DNA of 15,763 nucleotides from Nitrospiraceae bacterium (GTDB lineage: Bacteria; Nitrospirota; Nitrospiria; Nitrospirales; UBA8639): positions 1 through 15,763 of the forward strand of contig DOFS01000338.1 in assembly GCA_003523945.1 (NCBI GenBank), read 5' to 3'. Both the position numbers and the translations under genes were made by a program. The notes under the pieces were generated by a model. It had not been told where the DNA came from. It saw only the letters and a list, made by a program, of their open reading frames with translations, and searched no databases. Below are positions 6,391 to 13,947 of the stretch, piece after piece; the stretch's first letter is position 1; the number at the start of each line of letters is the position of its first letter.

Positions 6391-7503
6391 ATGAAGGAAG
6401 AAATTCAACCCGCGAGTCAACCAAATGCCTTTGAAAAGGTCGTTGAATTTGTTGATGAGCGAGTAGGTCTGAAAAATATACAGGCCAAAATGTTAAATGA
6501 GCCAATTCCTGGCGGTTCTCGCTGGGCCTATGCTTTTGGCTCTGTGCTGTTGTTCATCTTTGTGCTCCAAGTCGTCACTGGGATTTTGTTGATGTTCTAC
6601 TATGTTCCCAGTGCTGACCATGCCTACGCCAGCACCCAGTACATCATTCATGAAGTGGACTACGGGTGGTTTATCCTGAGCTACCATTTTTGGGGATCGT
6701 CCGCCATGGTCGTGATGGTATTCGCGCATATGTCTCAAGTGTTTTTATGGGGTGCCTATAAAAAGCCGAGAGAATTGGTCTGGTTGGTAGGCCTGGCATT
6801 ATTTGGCATTGTCATGGGTTTTGGTTTTACCGGCTATCTCCTTCCCTGGGATCAACGCGCATACTGGGCGACGGTCGTCGGGGTAGAAATCATGGATAAA
6901 ACTCCACTGATTGGGGATTTTTTGGCTAGGTTTCTCAAGGGAGGGCCGACGCCAGGACAAATGACCCTGAGCCGGTTTTTTGTCATCCATGTCATGATCT
7001 TACCGGCGGCATTGGCAGGGCTGGCCGGGCTTCATATTTTCCTCTTTAGAAAGGCCGGGCCTGCCGGTCCGTTCAGGGGCACTCCTGAAGAGATTAAGGC
7101 GAAAACGGATTACTTTTTTCCACGTCAGATCTGGAAAGATATTGTGGCCATGGCCACCGTCTTTTTGATCATTTGTTCACTTGCCTTCATCGAGCCGGTG
7201 GTGTTGCTGGAGCAAGCGACTCCGGACCCTGGTGATTATCATCCCGAGCCGGAGTGGTATTTCTTGTTTCTATTTCAGTTACTTCGGCTGAAAATCTTTG
7301 GTGGCGAATTCGGGCAATTCCTCGGAGCGATGGCCATACCAGGTGCCTTTATGGCCTTTTTGGCCGCGCTGCCTTTTTTGGATACCAATTCAGAGCGAAA
7401 TATTTTTAAACGGCCGGTGGCGTTGATTGGTTGGACCGTGATCATGGTCTTTATTCTGGTGTTTACGGTATCAGCCATTATTAACCGAGAATTTTTAGAC
7501 TAA
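6391..7503 (+). CDS. petB: Cytochrome b of a bc-type complex (b6 and subunit IV fused)
   Basis: This 370-residue integral membrane subunit carries the quinol sites and two haems b. Helix B supplies His99 and His113, helix D His200 and His215. The helix D pair is 15 apart, as in b6-type proteins, rather than 14 as in mitochondrial-type cytochrome b. The b6-like sequence LLPWDQRAYWA (150-160) and the Qo-site motif PEWY (287-290) are present. The C-terminal part corresponds to subunit IV, so both halves of the b6f core are in one polypeptide, ending after about eight helices. The Cys that binds the extra haem ci in b6f (in helix A) is absent; the only Cys is C262. I chose ATG 6391 with GAAAGG just upstream. 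A longer frame from 6286 would run inside the Rieske gene. The start lies 28 nt after Rieske and the stop 13 nt before the next gene. Confidence 0.92.
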   Translation: MKEEIQPASQPNAFEKVVEFVDERVGLKNIQAKMLNEPIPGGSRWAYAFGSVLLFIFVLQVVTGILLMFYYVPSADHAYASTQYIIHEVDYGWFILSYHFWGSSAMVVMVFAHMSQVFLWGAYKKPRELVWLVGLALFGIVMGFGFTGYLLPWDQRAYWATVVGVEIMDKTPLIGDFLARFLKGGPTPGQMTLSRFFVIHVMILPAALAGLAGLHIFLFRKAGPAGPFRGTPEEIKAKTDYFFPRQIWKDIVAMATVFLIICSLAFIEPVVLLEQATPDPGDYHPEPEWYFLFLFQLLRLKIFGGEFGQFLGAMAIPGAFMAFLAALPFLDTNSERNIFKRPVALIGWTVIMVFILVFTVSAIINREFLD

Positions 7504-7516
7504 TACCTGGAAATAT

Positions 7517-8413
7517 ATGTCAAATACGAAGTTAGGGCTTCTTGTTTTTTGGCCTACATTCTGGACCGGATTCCCGATAAAACTGGCTGTCGTCTTGTTG
7601 TTGCTTGCGGCACACATGCACCCCTGGGAGGGGTCGGGGCTGTTTATTGTGTTATTAGTTTCTATCCCGGTAGATATTTGGGCGCTTGGTCTTTGTGCAA
7701 GAACGGTTTTAATTGACCGGTTGAAGGTTGATCCGCACCCTGGTATTGGCCTGAAACTGTGGATCCGATGGGCCGCCTTCAGCGCTGTGGTATTACCGAT
7801 CATAAAAATTGTGGTGTCCGCGGTAACGGAAATCGCCAAGTCTACGGTTTCAAGTATTGTTGAATCTATTAAGGAAAACATCTATAACATTCCAGTCGCC
7901 GAACAAATAAGTCTCGAGCTGGTTATGTGGGGGAGTGTGGCATCTGTCACGCTCATTCTTTGTATTGTGGGATGGCTCTATGGACTAGGGTGGCTCGCAC
8001 AACCATTTGTAAAAAATGCGAAGCCGGTCTTAGGGACGGCTGATGATCAGGCCAACTTTTGGGATAGTTTACGTATACCACTCGATCAGCCCCTCCTCTT
8101 AACAGCATTTACCGGAGTGGGAGTTGTACTGGTGTTTATTTTCTGGGGTCTCCTGCCTTCTACGACGCCACATCCACATGAAGAATATGTCTATTCTTTC
8201 GAAAAAAAGGAAGTGGTTAAAATTGAGCCGCAAAAGGTATTAAAGGAAACGGAACAAGTTCTGGCCAACGCAGAACTGGTAGTGAGCAAGCTTCAGGAGG
8301 AAAAGTCAGGAGATTCGGAAACCTCTGGAGAGGCAAGCGATCTTTCACCGAATGCCAAACAGGAAAATAAGATAGAAAAACCCACCGCGAGTAAAAATGG
8401 GAAAAAACCATAG
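7517..8413 (+). CDS. Unknown multi-pass membrane protein of the respiratory cluster
   Basis: I do not recognise this 298-residue protein. It has about five hydrophobic helices (near 20-32, 41-62, 83-105, 132-155 and 193-213), then a hydrophilic tail from 214 to the end. The tail opens with a His-rich TPHPHEEY segment (217-224), runs into a Lys/Glu coiled-coil-like stretch (228-262) and ends in a Ser/Lys/Asn-rich disordered stretch. Further His/Pro motifs are AAHMHPW (31-37) and DPHPG (72-76). No CxxCH, cluster motif or known catalytic pattern is visible. It starts 13 nt after cytochrome b, with only a weak GGA upstream, and precedes bd-like protein 2. I infer a structural or assembly subunit of the complex. 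The clustered histidines leave open haem b or metal binding. Confidence 0.8.
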   Translation: MSNTKLGLLVFWPTFWTGFPIKLAVVLLLLAAHMHPWEGSGLFIVLLVSIPVDIWALGLCARTVLIDRLKVDPHPGIGLKLWIRWAAFSAVVLPIIKIVVSAVTEIAKSTVSSIVESIKENIYNIPVAEQISLELVMWGSVASVTLILCIVGWLYGLGWLAQPFVKNAKPVLGTADDQANFWDSLRIPLDQPLLLTAFTGVGVVLVFIFWGLLPSTTPHPHEEYVYSFEKKEVVKIEPQKVLKETEQVLANAELVVSKLQEEKSGDSETSGEASDLSPNAKQENKIEKPTASKNGKKP

Positions 8414-8475
8414 GCAGGGTTCGCGGGCTTGGGGGACTAGCCTGAACAATAATGAACGATCGAAGGGGGGCCAGA

Positions 8476-10338
8476 ATGAAATCGGCCGACCAATTAGGAA
8501 GTGCAACCATTGGGCAAGGAATGAATAGAATGTCTGGTTTTCTTAAATTCGGAAGTTTTCTAGCCCTTCTTTTTTTCCCGGCTTTGGCCATGGCGGCTGG
8601 GGGTGCCGAGACCCAGGCCATGTCGGTGGAATATCGGGATGTCCCTGGAATAGGGAGCCGCAATTTGATATGGATTGTCGCGCAGCAGCATTTGTTGCTT
8701 GCTGGCTTCGTTCTCGGAGTTCCAATTTTTGCGTGGGTGTGCGAAGTGGTAGGCTGGAAAACCAAAGAGCCTCGGTATGACAAACTAGCAAAAGAATTTA
8801 CAAAATTACTGACGTCAGCCTATGCCACCACGGCCCTTTTCGGAGGAATTCTTCTATTCCTTCTGATCGGACTCTACCCAAAGCTGATGGCCTACCTGAC
8901 GGATATGTTTTTCCCTTCCTTCCTCGTCTACTGCCTGCTCTTCTTATTAGAAACAGCCACCCTCTACATGTATTGGTACGGGTGGGATTACATGCAGGGA
9001 AATAAAAAGACTTTTCACCTTTTTTTAGGTTTCCTTCTGAATCTTTTTGCCCTCGGAATCATGGCCGTTCCAAATTCATGGGCCACCTTCCAGGCAAGTC
9101 CTGTCGTGCTAGGGGAAGGTGATGCCTGGGCAAGAGCCTGGATGGCCATGCAAAACCCTACATGGATGCCGGTTAACATTCATCGACTCATCGCCAATGT
9201 AGTGCTAGGTGGATTTATCGTAGGGGCCTATGCAGGGATCAGGTACCTTTTGGCAGTTTCCCGTGAAGAGCGTGAGCATTACGATTGGATGGGATATGTC
9301 GGGAATTTTATTGGGGTGTTCGGTATGTTGCCCCTTCCATTTGCCGGCTATTGGCTTATGCGGGAGGTGTATCAATACAACCAACAAATGGGGATTACCC
9401 TTATGGGTGGTTTCTTGGCATGGCTGTTTATCCTTCAGGCCATGCTGATCGGGGTGCTGTTCCTGGGGGCGAACTACTATTTCTGGATGGGTATTACCTA
9501 CAGAATCCCAGGTTCTGAAAACCAATATAAAAAACCGGTCATGGCGATGTTGATTGTCTTATTATTGTGTCTCGGGATATGGATGACTCCGCATTCATTG
9601 GTGGCGAGCTTGGCGGAAGCCCAAAAAATGGGTGGTACTCACCATCCCTTGCTAGGGGTATTCGGTGTGATGTCTGCCAAAATGACCGTATCGAACATCA
9701 TGATCCTCGTCACATTTATGAGTTTCATTATGTATTGGCGCGCCGGAAAACAGGAAACAGCAGGTTGGGCCAAAGCTGCCAAAGCGATTATGGGAGGGTT
9801 GCTGGTCATTGCAGGTATTGCCGTCGTCGTTCTTGGTGTGTGGGGGTATTTTGTCCCGGCCATTATCCGTATTAATTATTTCTCGGTCGCGCAGGTGTTA
9901 ATTGTCCTGTTCATTATGATTACGTTCACTCCATTAACCGCGGTTTTAATGAAAAGTGCAAAAACGACAACGGAAATGGTGTGGGGAAAAATGCCCATCC
10001 GTGCAGGGTATAGCTTGGTCTTAAATGCGGTCATGGTGATCCTCCTTATGTCATTGATGGGATATGCCCGGTCCTCATCTCGGGTGCATTGGCACATCTA
10101 TGGTGTCATGCGAGATACCTCTGAATATGCCTATTCGCCAGCGTTAGGGTATGCAGCGGCATTTATGTCCCTTAATACTTTTGTGTTTTGCCTGATCGTC
10201 GCGTTTATTTTTTGGGTGGCGACCTTGGGAGACAAGGCCAAGGCTCAACCACCAAGGGGATCTACAGTGGGTATTCCTGGCCATTCGGCACCGGCTATGG
10301 CTGGTGGTGCACCAAGAGCAGGGGAGAAACTTGAATAG
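8476..10338 (+). CDS. Cytochrome bd-like oxidase subunit I homologue (protein 2, no quinol loop)
   Basis: This is a second bd-superfamily protein, 620 residues, clearly homologous to the one at 2839 over its full length (shared AQxH, FxLET, WMPxNxHR, YDWMGxVGN, IWMTPH). In this numbering the key residues are His72 (AQQH), Glu159 (LLET), His236 (NIHR) and His373 (MTPH). As in protein 1 there is no GRQPW quinol loop, and the position of CydA His186 seems occupied by Asn. A signal-like segment ending in ALAMA precedes the first helix. The C-terminus is a Gly/Ala/Pro-rich tail. ATG 8476 follows AAGGGGGG (8463-8470) with normal spacing. ATG 8452 and ATG 8521 are alternatives; 8521 would give the most typical signal peptide. 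Unlike protein 1 it lacks the C284/C291 pair. It probably forms part of the same assembly. Whether it reduces O2 cannot be told from sequence alone. Confidence 0.85.
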   Translation: MKSADQLGSATIGQGMNRMSGFLKFGSFLALLFFPALAMAAGGAETQAMSVEYRDVPGIGSRNLIWIVAQQHLLLAGFVLGVPIFAWVCEVVGWKTKEPRYDKLAKEFTKLLTSAYATTALFGGILLFLLIGLYPKLMAYLTDMFFPSFLVYCLLFLLETATLYMYWYGWDYMQGNKKTFHLFLGFLLNLFALGIMAVPNSWATFQASPVVLGEGDAWARAWMAMQNPTWMPVNIHRLIANVVLGGFIVGAYAGIRYLLAVSREEREHYDWMGYVGNFIGVFGMLPLPFAGYWLMREVYQYNQQMGITLMGGFLAWLFILQAMLIGVLFLGANYYFWMGITYRIPGSENQYKKPVMAMLIVLLLCLGIWMTPHSLVASLAEAQKMGGTHHPLLGVFGVMSAKMTVSNIMILVTFMSFIMYWRAGKQETAGWAKAAKAIMGGLLVIAGIAVVVLGVWGYFVPAIIRINYFSVAQVLIVLFIMITFTPLTAVLMKSAKTTTEMVWGKMPIRAGYSLVLNAVMVILLMSLMGYARSSSRVHWHIYGVMRDTSEYAYSPALGYAAAFMSLNTFVFCLIVAFIFWVATLGDKAKAQPPRGSTVGIPGHSAPAMAGGAPRAGEKLE

Positions 10339-10397
10339 AGATGGAATAAAGAACGACTCAAGAGCCATATACCTTTGGAAAGCATGGGTGAGAAAAC

Positions 10398-11036
10398 ATG
10401 AGTGAAGTCGCGCTATTGCAAATAATAGGCATGTGTGTCATTGGGGTAGGTATTCTTGTCCTGCTTTTTATTAAGGGCATGTTTCTTCGGGTGCTTGGTT
10501 TTGTCGCGATGGTGTTGGGAGCCTTTAGTCTGATTGCCTTGAGCGTTCCACAAATGGCCTCCTTGCCCCCTGCTGTAGAAACATTCGATCTTGCCAGCGT
10601 CAAAAGTCCGGATGATTTGGCCTCTATTGGGCAGAAGATATTTTTTAGCAAGGGACAATGTGCCTTGTGCCATTCAATCGGGCCGAGTGAGTCTGCACGG
10701 TGCCCTGATTTAAATGGTATTGGAGCAAAGCTGGCTCCTGAATTTCTCTATGAAAGTCTAACCCAGCCCCAAGCTTATATTTACCTGGACTTCAGACATG
10801 ATGGTGTTCCAAAAGAATATCCCGCACAGATGCCTCATATCGACCAGGATCCTATTGGATTAAGTAAACAGGAAATTTATTCGGTCATTGCGTTTCTCCA
10901 AAAAATGAGTGGTGAGCCCATCAGTATCAAAGTGGAGGATATTATGGAAGCCGATCAAAAAACGACCGATTCGTTAAAGATGGCTGCGGTCGCGTCCCCA
11001 CTGAAATCTCAAATGCAAAATTTGGCGGATCGCTAA
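10398..11036 (+). CDS. Membrane-anchored mono-haem cytochrome c (type B)
   Basis: This is a 212-residue protein with two N-terminal membrane helices (about 5-25 and 29-50), a short linker, and a periplasmic cytochrome c domain. Haem is bound at CALCH (C88, C91, H92). M145 in PAQMPHI is the likely sixth ligand, and the helix EIYSVIAFLQKM closes the fold. The pattern after the haem motif, R-x-P-x-L-x-G-IG, matches the cytochrome at 4580 (RGPEMDNIG there), so the two look like paralogues. Here the glycine is replaced by a free cysteine, C102. The tail (171-212) is hydrophilic and without motif. It starts 59 nt after bd-like protein 2 with GGTGAG upstream, and ends 28 nt before the next cytochrome. 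It likely relays electrons to or from bd-like protein 2 (inferred from position only). Confidence 0.85.
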   Translation: MSEVALLQIIGMCVIGVGILVLLFIKGMFLRVLGFVAMVLGAFSLIALSVPQMASLPPAVETFDLASVKSPDDLASIGQKIFFSKGQCALCHSIGPSESARCPDLNGIGAKLAPEFLYESLTQPQAYIYLDFRHDGVPKEYPAQMPHIDQDPIGLSKQEIYSVIAFLQKMSGEPISIKVEDIMEADQKTTDSLKMAAVASPLKSQMQNLADR

Positions 11037-11064
11037 AGGGAATAGCCAGGATGAGGAGAACATC

Positions 11065-11790
11065 ATGAAAGGCCCTATTATTAGTGGAGCAGTAATTCTT
11101 GCTGGTGTGTTTATATTCCTGAAATTCCTACTTCCGTTATTTACGGCACCTCTTCCAGCTAGTTTAATTTACCTGTATTTGGCCCTAGCCCTGAGCGGCA
11201 TTATGATCTATGGCACCATGAGTGCTCCTTCGTTGGAAGCGATGATGGGTCCGGTCTATCGGTTTTTATCCGGTCAAGGGCAATCAGGAATGGGCCATAT
11301 GGCCAGGTTGGCGGTGTTAGTAATGTTCCCGCTTCTGGTTGGATGGCAAACGTACTCCAGTTTAGCGCCAAGCGACCTGCCGCCTGCTGAAAATAGAACC
11401 ATACATCCTGCGCCTCCTGGGGAGTTTGTTGGTTTGTCAAATCCTTATCCCAAAACACCTGAAAACATTATGATGGGTAAAGGCCTGTATGCCGCCTACT
11501 GCTCACCCTGCCACGGAGCCAATTTTGATGGCAAAGGCACAGCGGCACCTGGGTTTAATCCTCCGCCGGCTGATTTTACCGACCCCGGGACCATTGCCCA
11601 GTTACAAGAGGCTTATTTGTTCTGGCGCATTAAGAAGGGTGGAGTAGGCTTGCCGGTAGAAGGAATGCCATGGAAATCAGCTATGCCCAGATGGGAAGAG
11701 GAATTGCCGGAAGAATTCATTTGGAAAATCATTATGGGTGAATATGATGGGGCACATCAATCCCCACGGACCTGGGAAGAAGAAGAGTAG
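11065..11790 (+). CDS. Membrane-anchored mono-haem cytochrome c (type A)
   Basis: This is a 241-residue protein with three predicted membrane helices (about 5-25, 33-52 and 79-98), then a periplasmic cytochrome c domain. Haem is bound at CSPCH (C146, C149, H150). M207 in SAMPRW is the likely sixth ligand, with M201 (GMPW) a nearby alternative, and EEFIWKIIMGEY forms the closing helix. The order of motifs (GKxLY, CxxCHG, KGxA, ADF, FWRI, MPWKS, IWK) follows that of the lipoprotein cytochrome at 2222, but here a triple-helix anchor replaces the lipid anchor. Hydrophobic residues 84-100 sit just before the haem domain. ATG 11065 follows GGAG (11055-11058). The gap to the haem b protein is 44 nt. 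It is very likely an electron carrier bound to the complex; partner and direction are inferred. Confidence 0.87.
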   Translation: MKGPIISGAVILAGVFIFLKFLLPLFTAPLPASLIYLYLALALSGIMIYGTMSAPSLEAMMGPVYRFLSGQGQSGMGHMARLAVLVMFPLLVGWQTYSSLAPSDLPPAENRTIHPAPPGEFVGLSNPYPKTPENIMMGKGLYAAYCSPCHGANFDGKGTAAPGFNPPPADFTDPGTIAQLQEAYLFWRIKKGGVGLPVEGMPWKSAMPRWEEELPEEFIWKIIMGEYDGAHQSPRTWEEEE

Positions 11791-11834
11791 ACTCAAGCCA
11801 ATCATGCTGTGGATGAATGAGTGGAGAATATGAC

Positions 11835-12671
11835 ATGTTGAACGGACTAGGAAGCCTAAGGACCATATCCATTATTGGGCTGTTCGGAGTCCTTGGATTT
11901 TCGTCAGCCTTTGCCAGTGAGCCGCCTGCTTCCGAAGAGCCTGGTAGCGTCTCGGTTCGAATGTATCAATTGGAAGGTAGCTTGCCGGTTGATGACCCAA
12001 ATTCTTCACAATGGGATTCGGTCCCTGGTTCTGAATTTAACCTGGCGCCTCAGGTGCATTGGCCTCCCAGAATCCAGGAAGTGACCGTTAAGTCCGTCAA
12101 GGCCAAAGGGGTACATAATGGCCAAGAACTCGCTATTTTAGTGGAATACGATGATCCCACAGAAGATGCTGGGGATGCGGCCGCACTTGAATTTATGGTT
12201 GGTGATAAACCGGCCCATTTTGCGCATGGTCAGGAAATGTTGCAGGTTGAAGGTGGTCCGGTCAACATTTGGTTTTGGAAAAAGGAAAGTGGGCAAGCAG
12301 TTGATATGAGTGCGAAGGGGTTTAAGACCTTGGAAACCCAACCCCGTCAAGATGTGCAGGGAAAAGGCGTTTGGCAAAATGGCACTTGGAAAGTCGTCTT
12401 TTCCCGGTTACTGAAAACTGAGGACGAGCAGGATGTTCAAATCGAACCAGGCGAATGGAAAAGTGTCGCATTTGCTATTTGGGACGGGGCCATTGTGGAT
12501 GGTCTTGTAAAGGAAAAAGGTGGGCAGAAAGCCGTCTCCACTTGGTGGTATATTCGGGCAGAACCGAGTGCAGATAATTCCATTTTTGGCTGGGTTATTT
12601 TGGGATTAGCCCTCGCAGCGGCCTTCGAATTGGTGATTGTAAGGAAACTGAGAAAGGGGCAATCAGTATGA
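11835..12671 (+). CDS. Haem b-binding EB_dh-family protein, NXR-gamma-like, membrane-anchored
   Basis: This is a 278-residue periplasmic protein of the ethylbenzene dehydrogenase / DMSO reductase type II gamma-subunit family, which binds one haem b and passes electrons to or from a molybdenum enzyme. Signal peptide at 1-27 (AFA before S28). Family-like blocks are VKAKGVHNGQELAILVEYDD, then VNIWFWK, then WQNGTWKVVFSR, then VAFAIWDGA. In ethylbenzene dehydrogenase the haem ligands are Met and Lys; M121 (EFMVGD) and K232 (QKAVSTWW) are candidates here (inference). A single C-terminal membrane helix (about 251-269) followed by RKLRK tethers it, unlike the soluble gamma subunits. I chose ATG 11835 with GGAG at 11823-11826; ATG 11817 would add six residues. 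No alpha or beta subunit gene lies in the window. Its stop overlaps the next start by 4 nt (ATGA), which suggests coupled translation. Confidence 0.82.
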   Translation: MLNGLGSLRTISIIGLFGVLGFSSAFASEPPASEEPGSVSVRMYQLEGSLPVDDPNSSQWDSVPGSEFNLAPQVHWPPRIQEVTVKSVKAKGVHNGQELAILVEYDDPTEDAGDAAALEFMVGDKPAHFAHGQEMLQVEGGPVNIWFWKKESGQAVDMSAKGFKTLETQPRQDVQGKGVWQNGTWKVVFSRLLKTEDEQDVQIEPGEWKSVAFAIWDGAIVDGLVKEKGGQKAVSTWWYIRAEPSADNSIFGWVILGLALAAAFELVIVRKLRKGQSV

Positions 12672-13705
12672 AACGGGTAGCGGGAGGCGGTCGCGAGATA
12701 ACAGTCATCGGGTTGGCCGTGATCGGATTTACCTTCACGCTATTTTCTGGGTGCGCACTTTTTGAGGATGAAAGAACCGCCAAGGGTCGAAAGCTCTATA
12801 ACCATTATTGTAGTCATTGTCATGGGGAAACCGGACAACAGGGAGAAGGTTTCAACTGGGAGCACATGTCGGATCCCAGACCTAAAAATCTTGCATCCAA
12901 TGCGGAAATGTCCACATTCAGTGATGAAGAGATTTTCCATACGATCTATCGGGACATGAAAGATACTACCGATCCCAAAGTATTAGATGACGATGACTAC
13001 TTTGCCGTTCCTACCATGCCGACATTTAAGTACACGTTATCGGAAGAAGAAATCTGGTCAATTGTGGGTTATGTTCGGACGCTTCACGGAATGTCGCTGA
13101 GCTATGATTTTGAAGCCAGAAAAAAGGAATTAGACGAGGCATTTCAGGCGGCACAGCAAGAGATGGAAACGGCAAAGGCAGCTTTTGAGGCCGCATCGGA
13201 GAAAGCAGAGGCCGCGCAGGCTGCTTATGAAGAATCGTTGACTGACGAGCAGCTTGAGAATTACGAACCGGAAGAAGTCACAATTCCAGAAGAGGAAGTG
13301 TTTCTGGCAGCCAATGAAAAATATGAAACGGCGAAATCCGCCGTAGATAATTTTTTAAAGCGTCCCAAAAAGGCCCAAGTATCTCGACCTGATCTTTCCC
13401 TGCCTGAAGAGGAACGCGCGGTCCAAGCTAAGCTGGGAAAACAGTTATATAACGATAAATACGGATGTCAGGGATGTCATAGTCTCAACGATGAAGGTGG
13501 GGTTGTGGGCCCTGCATTGGACCGAGCAGGTTTTCGACTCAACCCTACCTGGGTTTATCGGTGGATTCTGTATCCTCAAGCCATGAAAAAGCATACCAGG
13601 ATGCCGAATTTGGGGATTTCAGAGCCAGACGCAAAGGCTCTTACGTATTATCTAGAGACTCTCCAAGCCCCAAAGCCTGAAAATCCTAGCTCCCCGTCGG
13701 AGTAA
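12668..13705 (+). CDS. Di-haem c-type cytochrome lipoprotein with central coiled coil
   Basis: This 345-residue protein has a lipoprotein signal (LFSG before C29), so it should be lipid-anchored in the periplasm. Domain 1 (about 36-142) binds haem at CSHCH (C48, C51, H52), with M117 (PTMPTF) as likely ligand and EEEIWSIVGYVRTL as closing helix. A highly charged Ala/Glu/Lys coiled coil follows (about 147-230). Domain 2 (about 250-333) binds haem at CQGCH (C267, C270, H271), with M312 (TRMPNL) as likely ligand. Domain 1 resembles the type A cytochromes and domain 2 the type B cytochromes of this cluster. The start overlaps the stop of the haem b gene (ATGA, 12668-12671), so the two proteins are probably made together and may form an electron-transfer pair. 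It is the last gene of the cluster; the next gene converges on it. Confidence 0.87.
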   Translation: MKRVAGGGREITVIGLAVIGFTFTLFSGCALFEDERTAKGRKLYNHYCSHCHGETGQQGEGFNWEHMSDPRPKNLASNAEMSTFSDEEIFHTIYRDMKDTTDPKVLDDDDYFAVPTMPTFKYTLSEEEIWSIVGYVRTLHGMSLSYDFEARKKELDEAFQAAQQEMETAKAAFEAASEKAEAAQAAYEESLTDEQLENYEPEEVTIPEEEVFLAANEKYETAKSAVDNFLKRPKKAQVSRPDLSLPEEERAVQAKLGKQLYNDKYGCQGCHSLNDEGGVVGPALDRAGFRLNPTWVYRWILYPQAMKKHTRMPNLGISEPDAKALTYYLETLQAPKPENPSSPSE

Positions 13706-13947
13706 GCTTCATAAGTTTCTTCTTTCCTCCTCGAGGAGTGTCTTCTCAGGCTGACGATAGCCAACAGGAGGTACTCTTTGCCGGTTTTCCTCTGTCATTT
13801 GAATGAAATAATGGGTTAAGTGTTCTTGATGAGTTTGGCAGGCAGTAATTTAAAAAACGAAGATGTGTGGGTGGAAGTCTGATTGTGTAATTTGCCCATG
13901 CAAACAAAAATGGAAGACGGTTTGTTCCTCTTCTCCAACCTGTGTTT

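Noticed and set aside
13727..13738. Perfect 12-nt palindrome CTCCTCGAGGAG after the respiratory cluster
   Set aside because: It has no loop and no U-run, so it is not a terminator, and several such 12-nt palindromes are expected by chance in a window of this size.
13706..13947. Search for a bidirectional terminator between the cluster and ubiA
   Set aside because: Only a weak bulged stem (ACAGGAGG with CCTCTGT) without a following T-run was seen; not enough to call a terminator.
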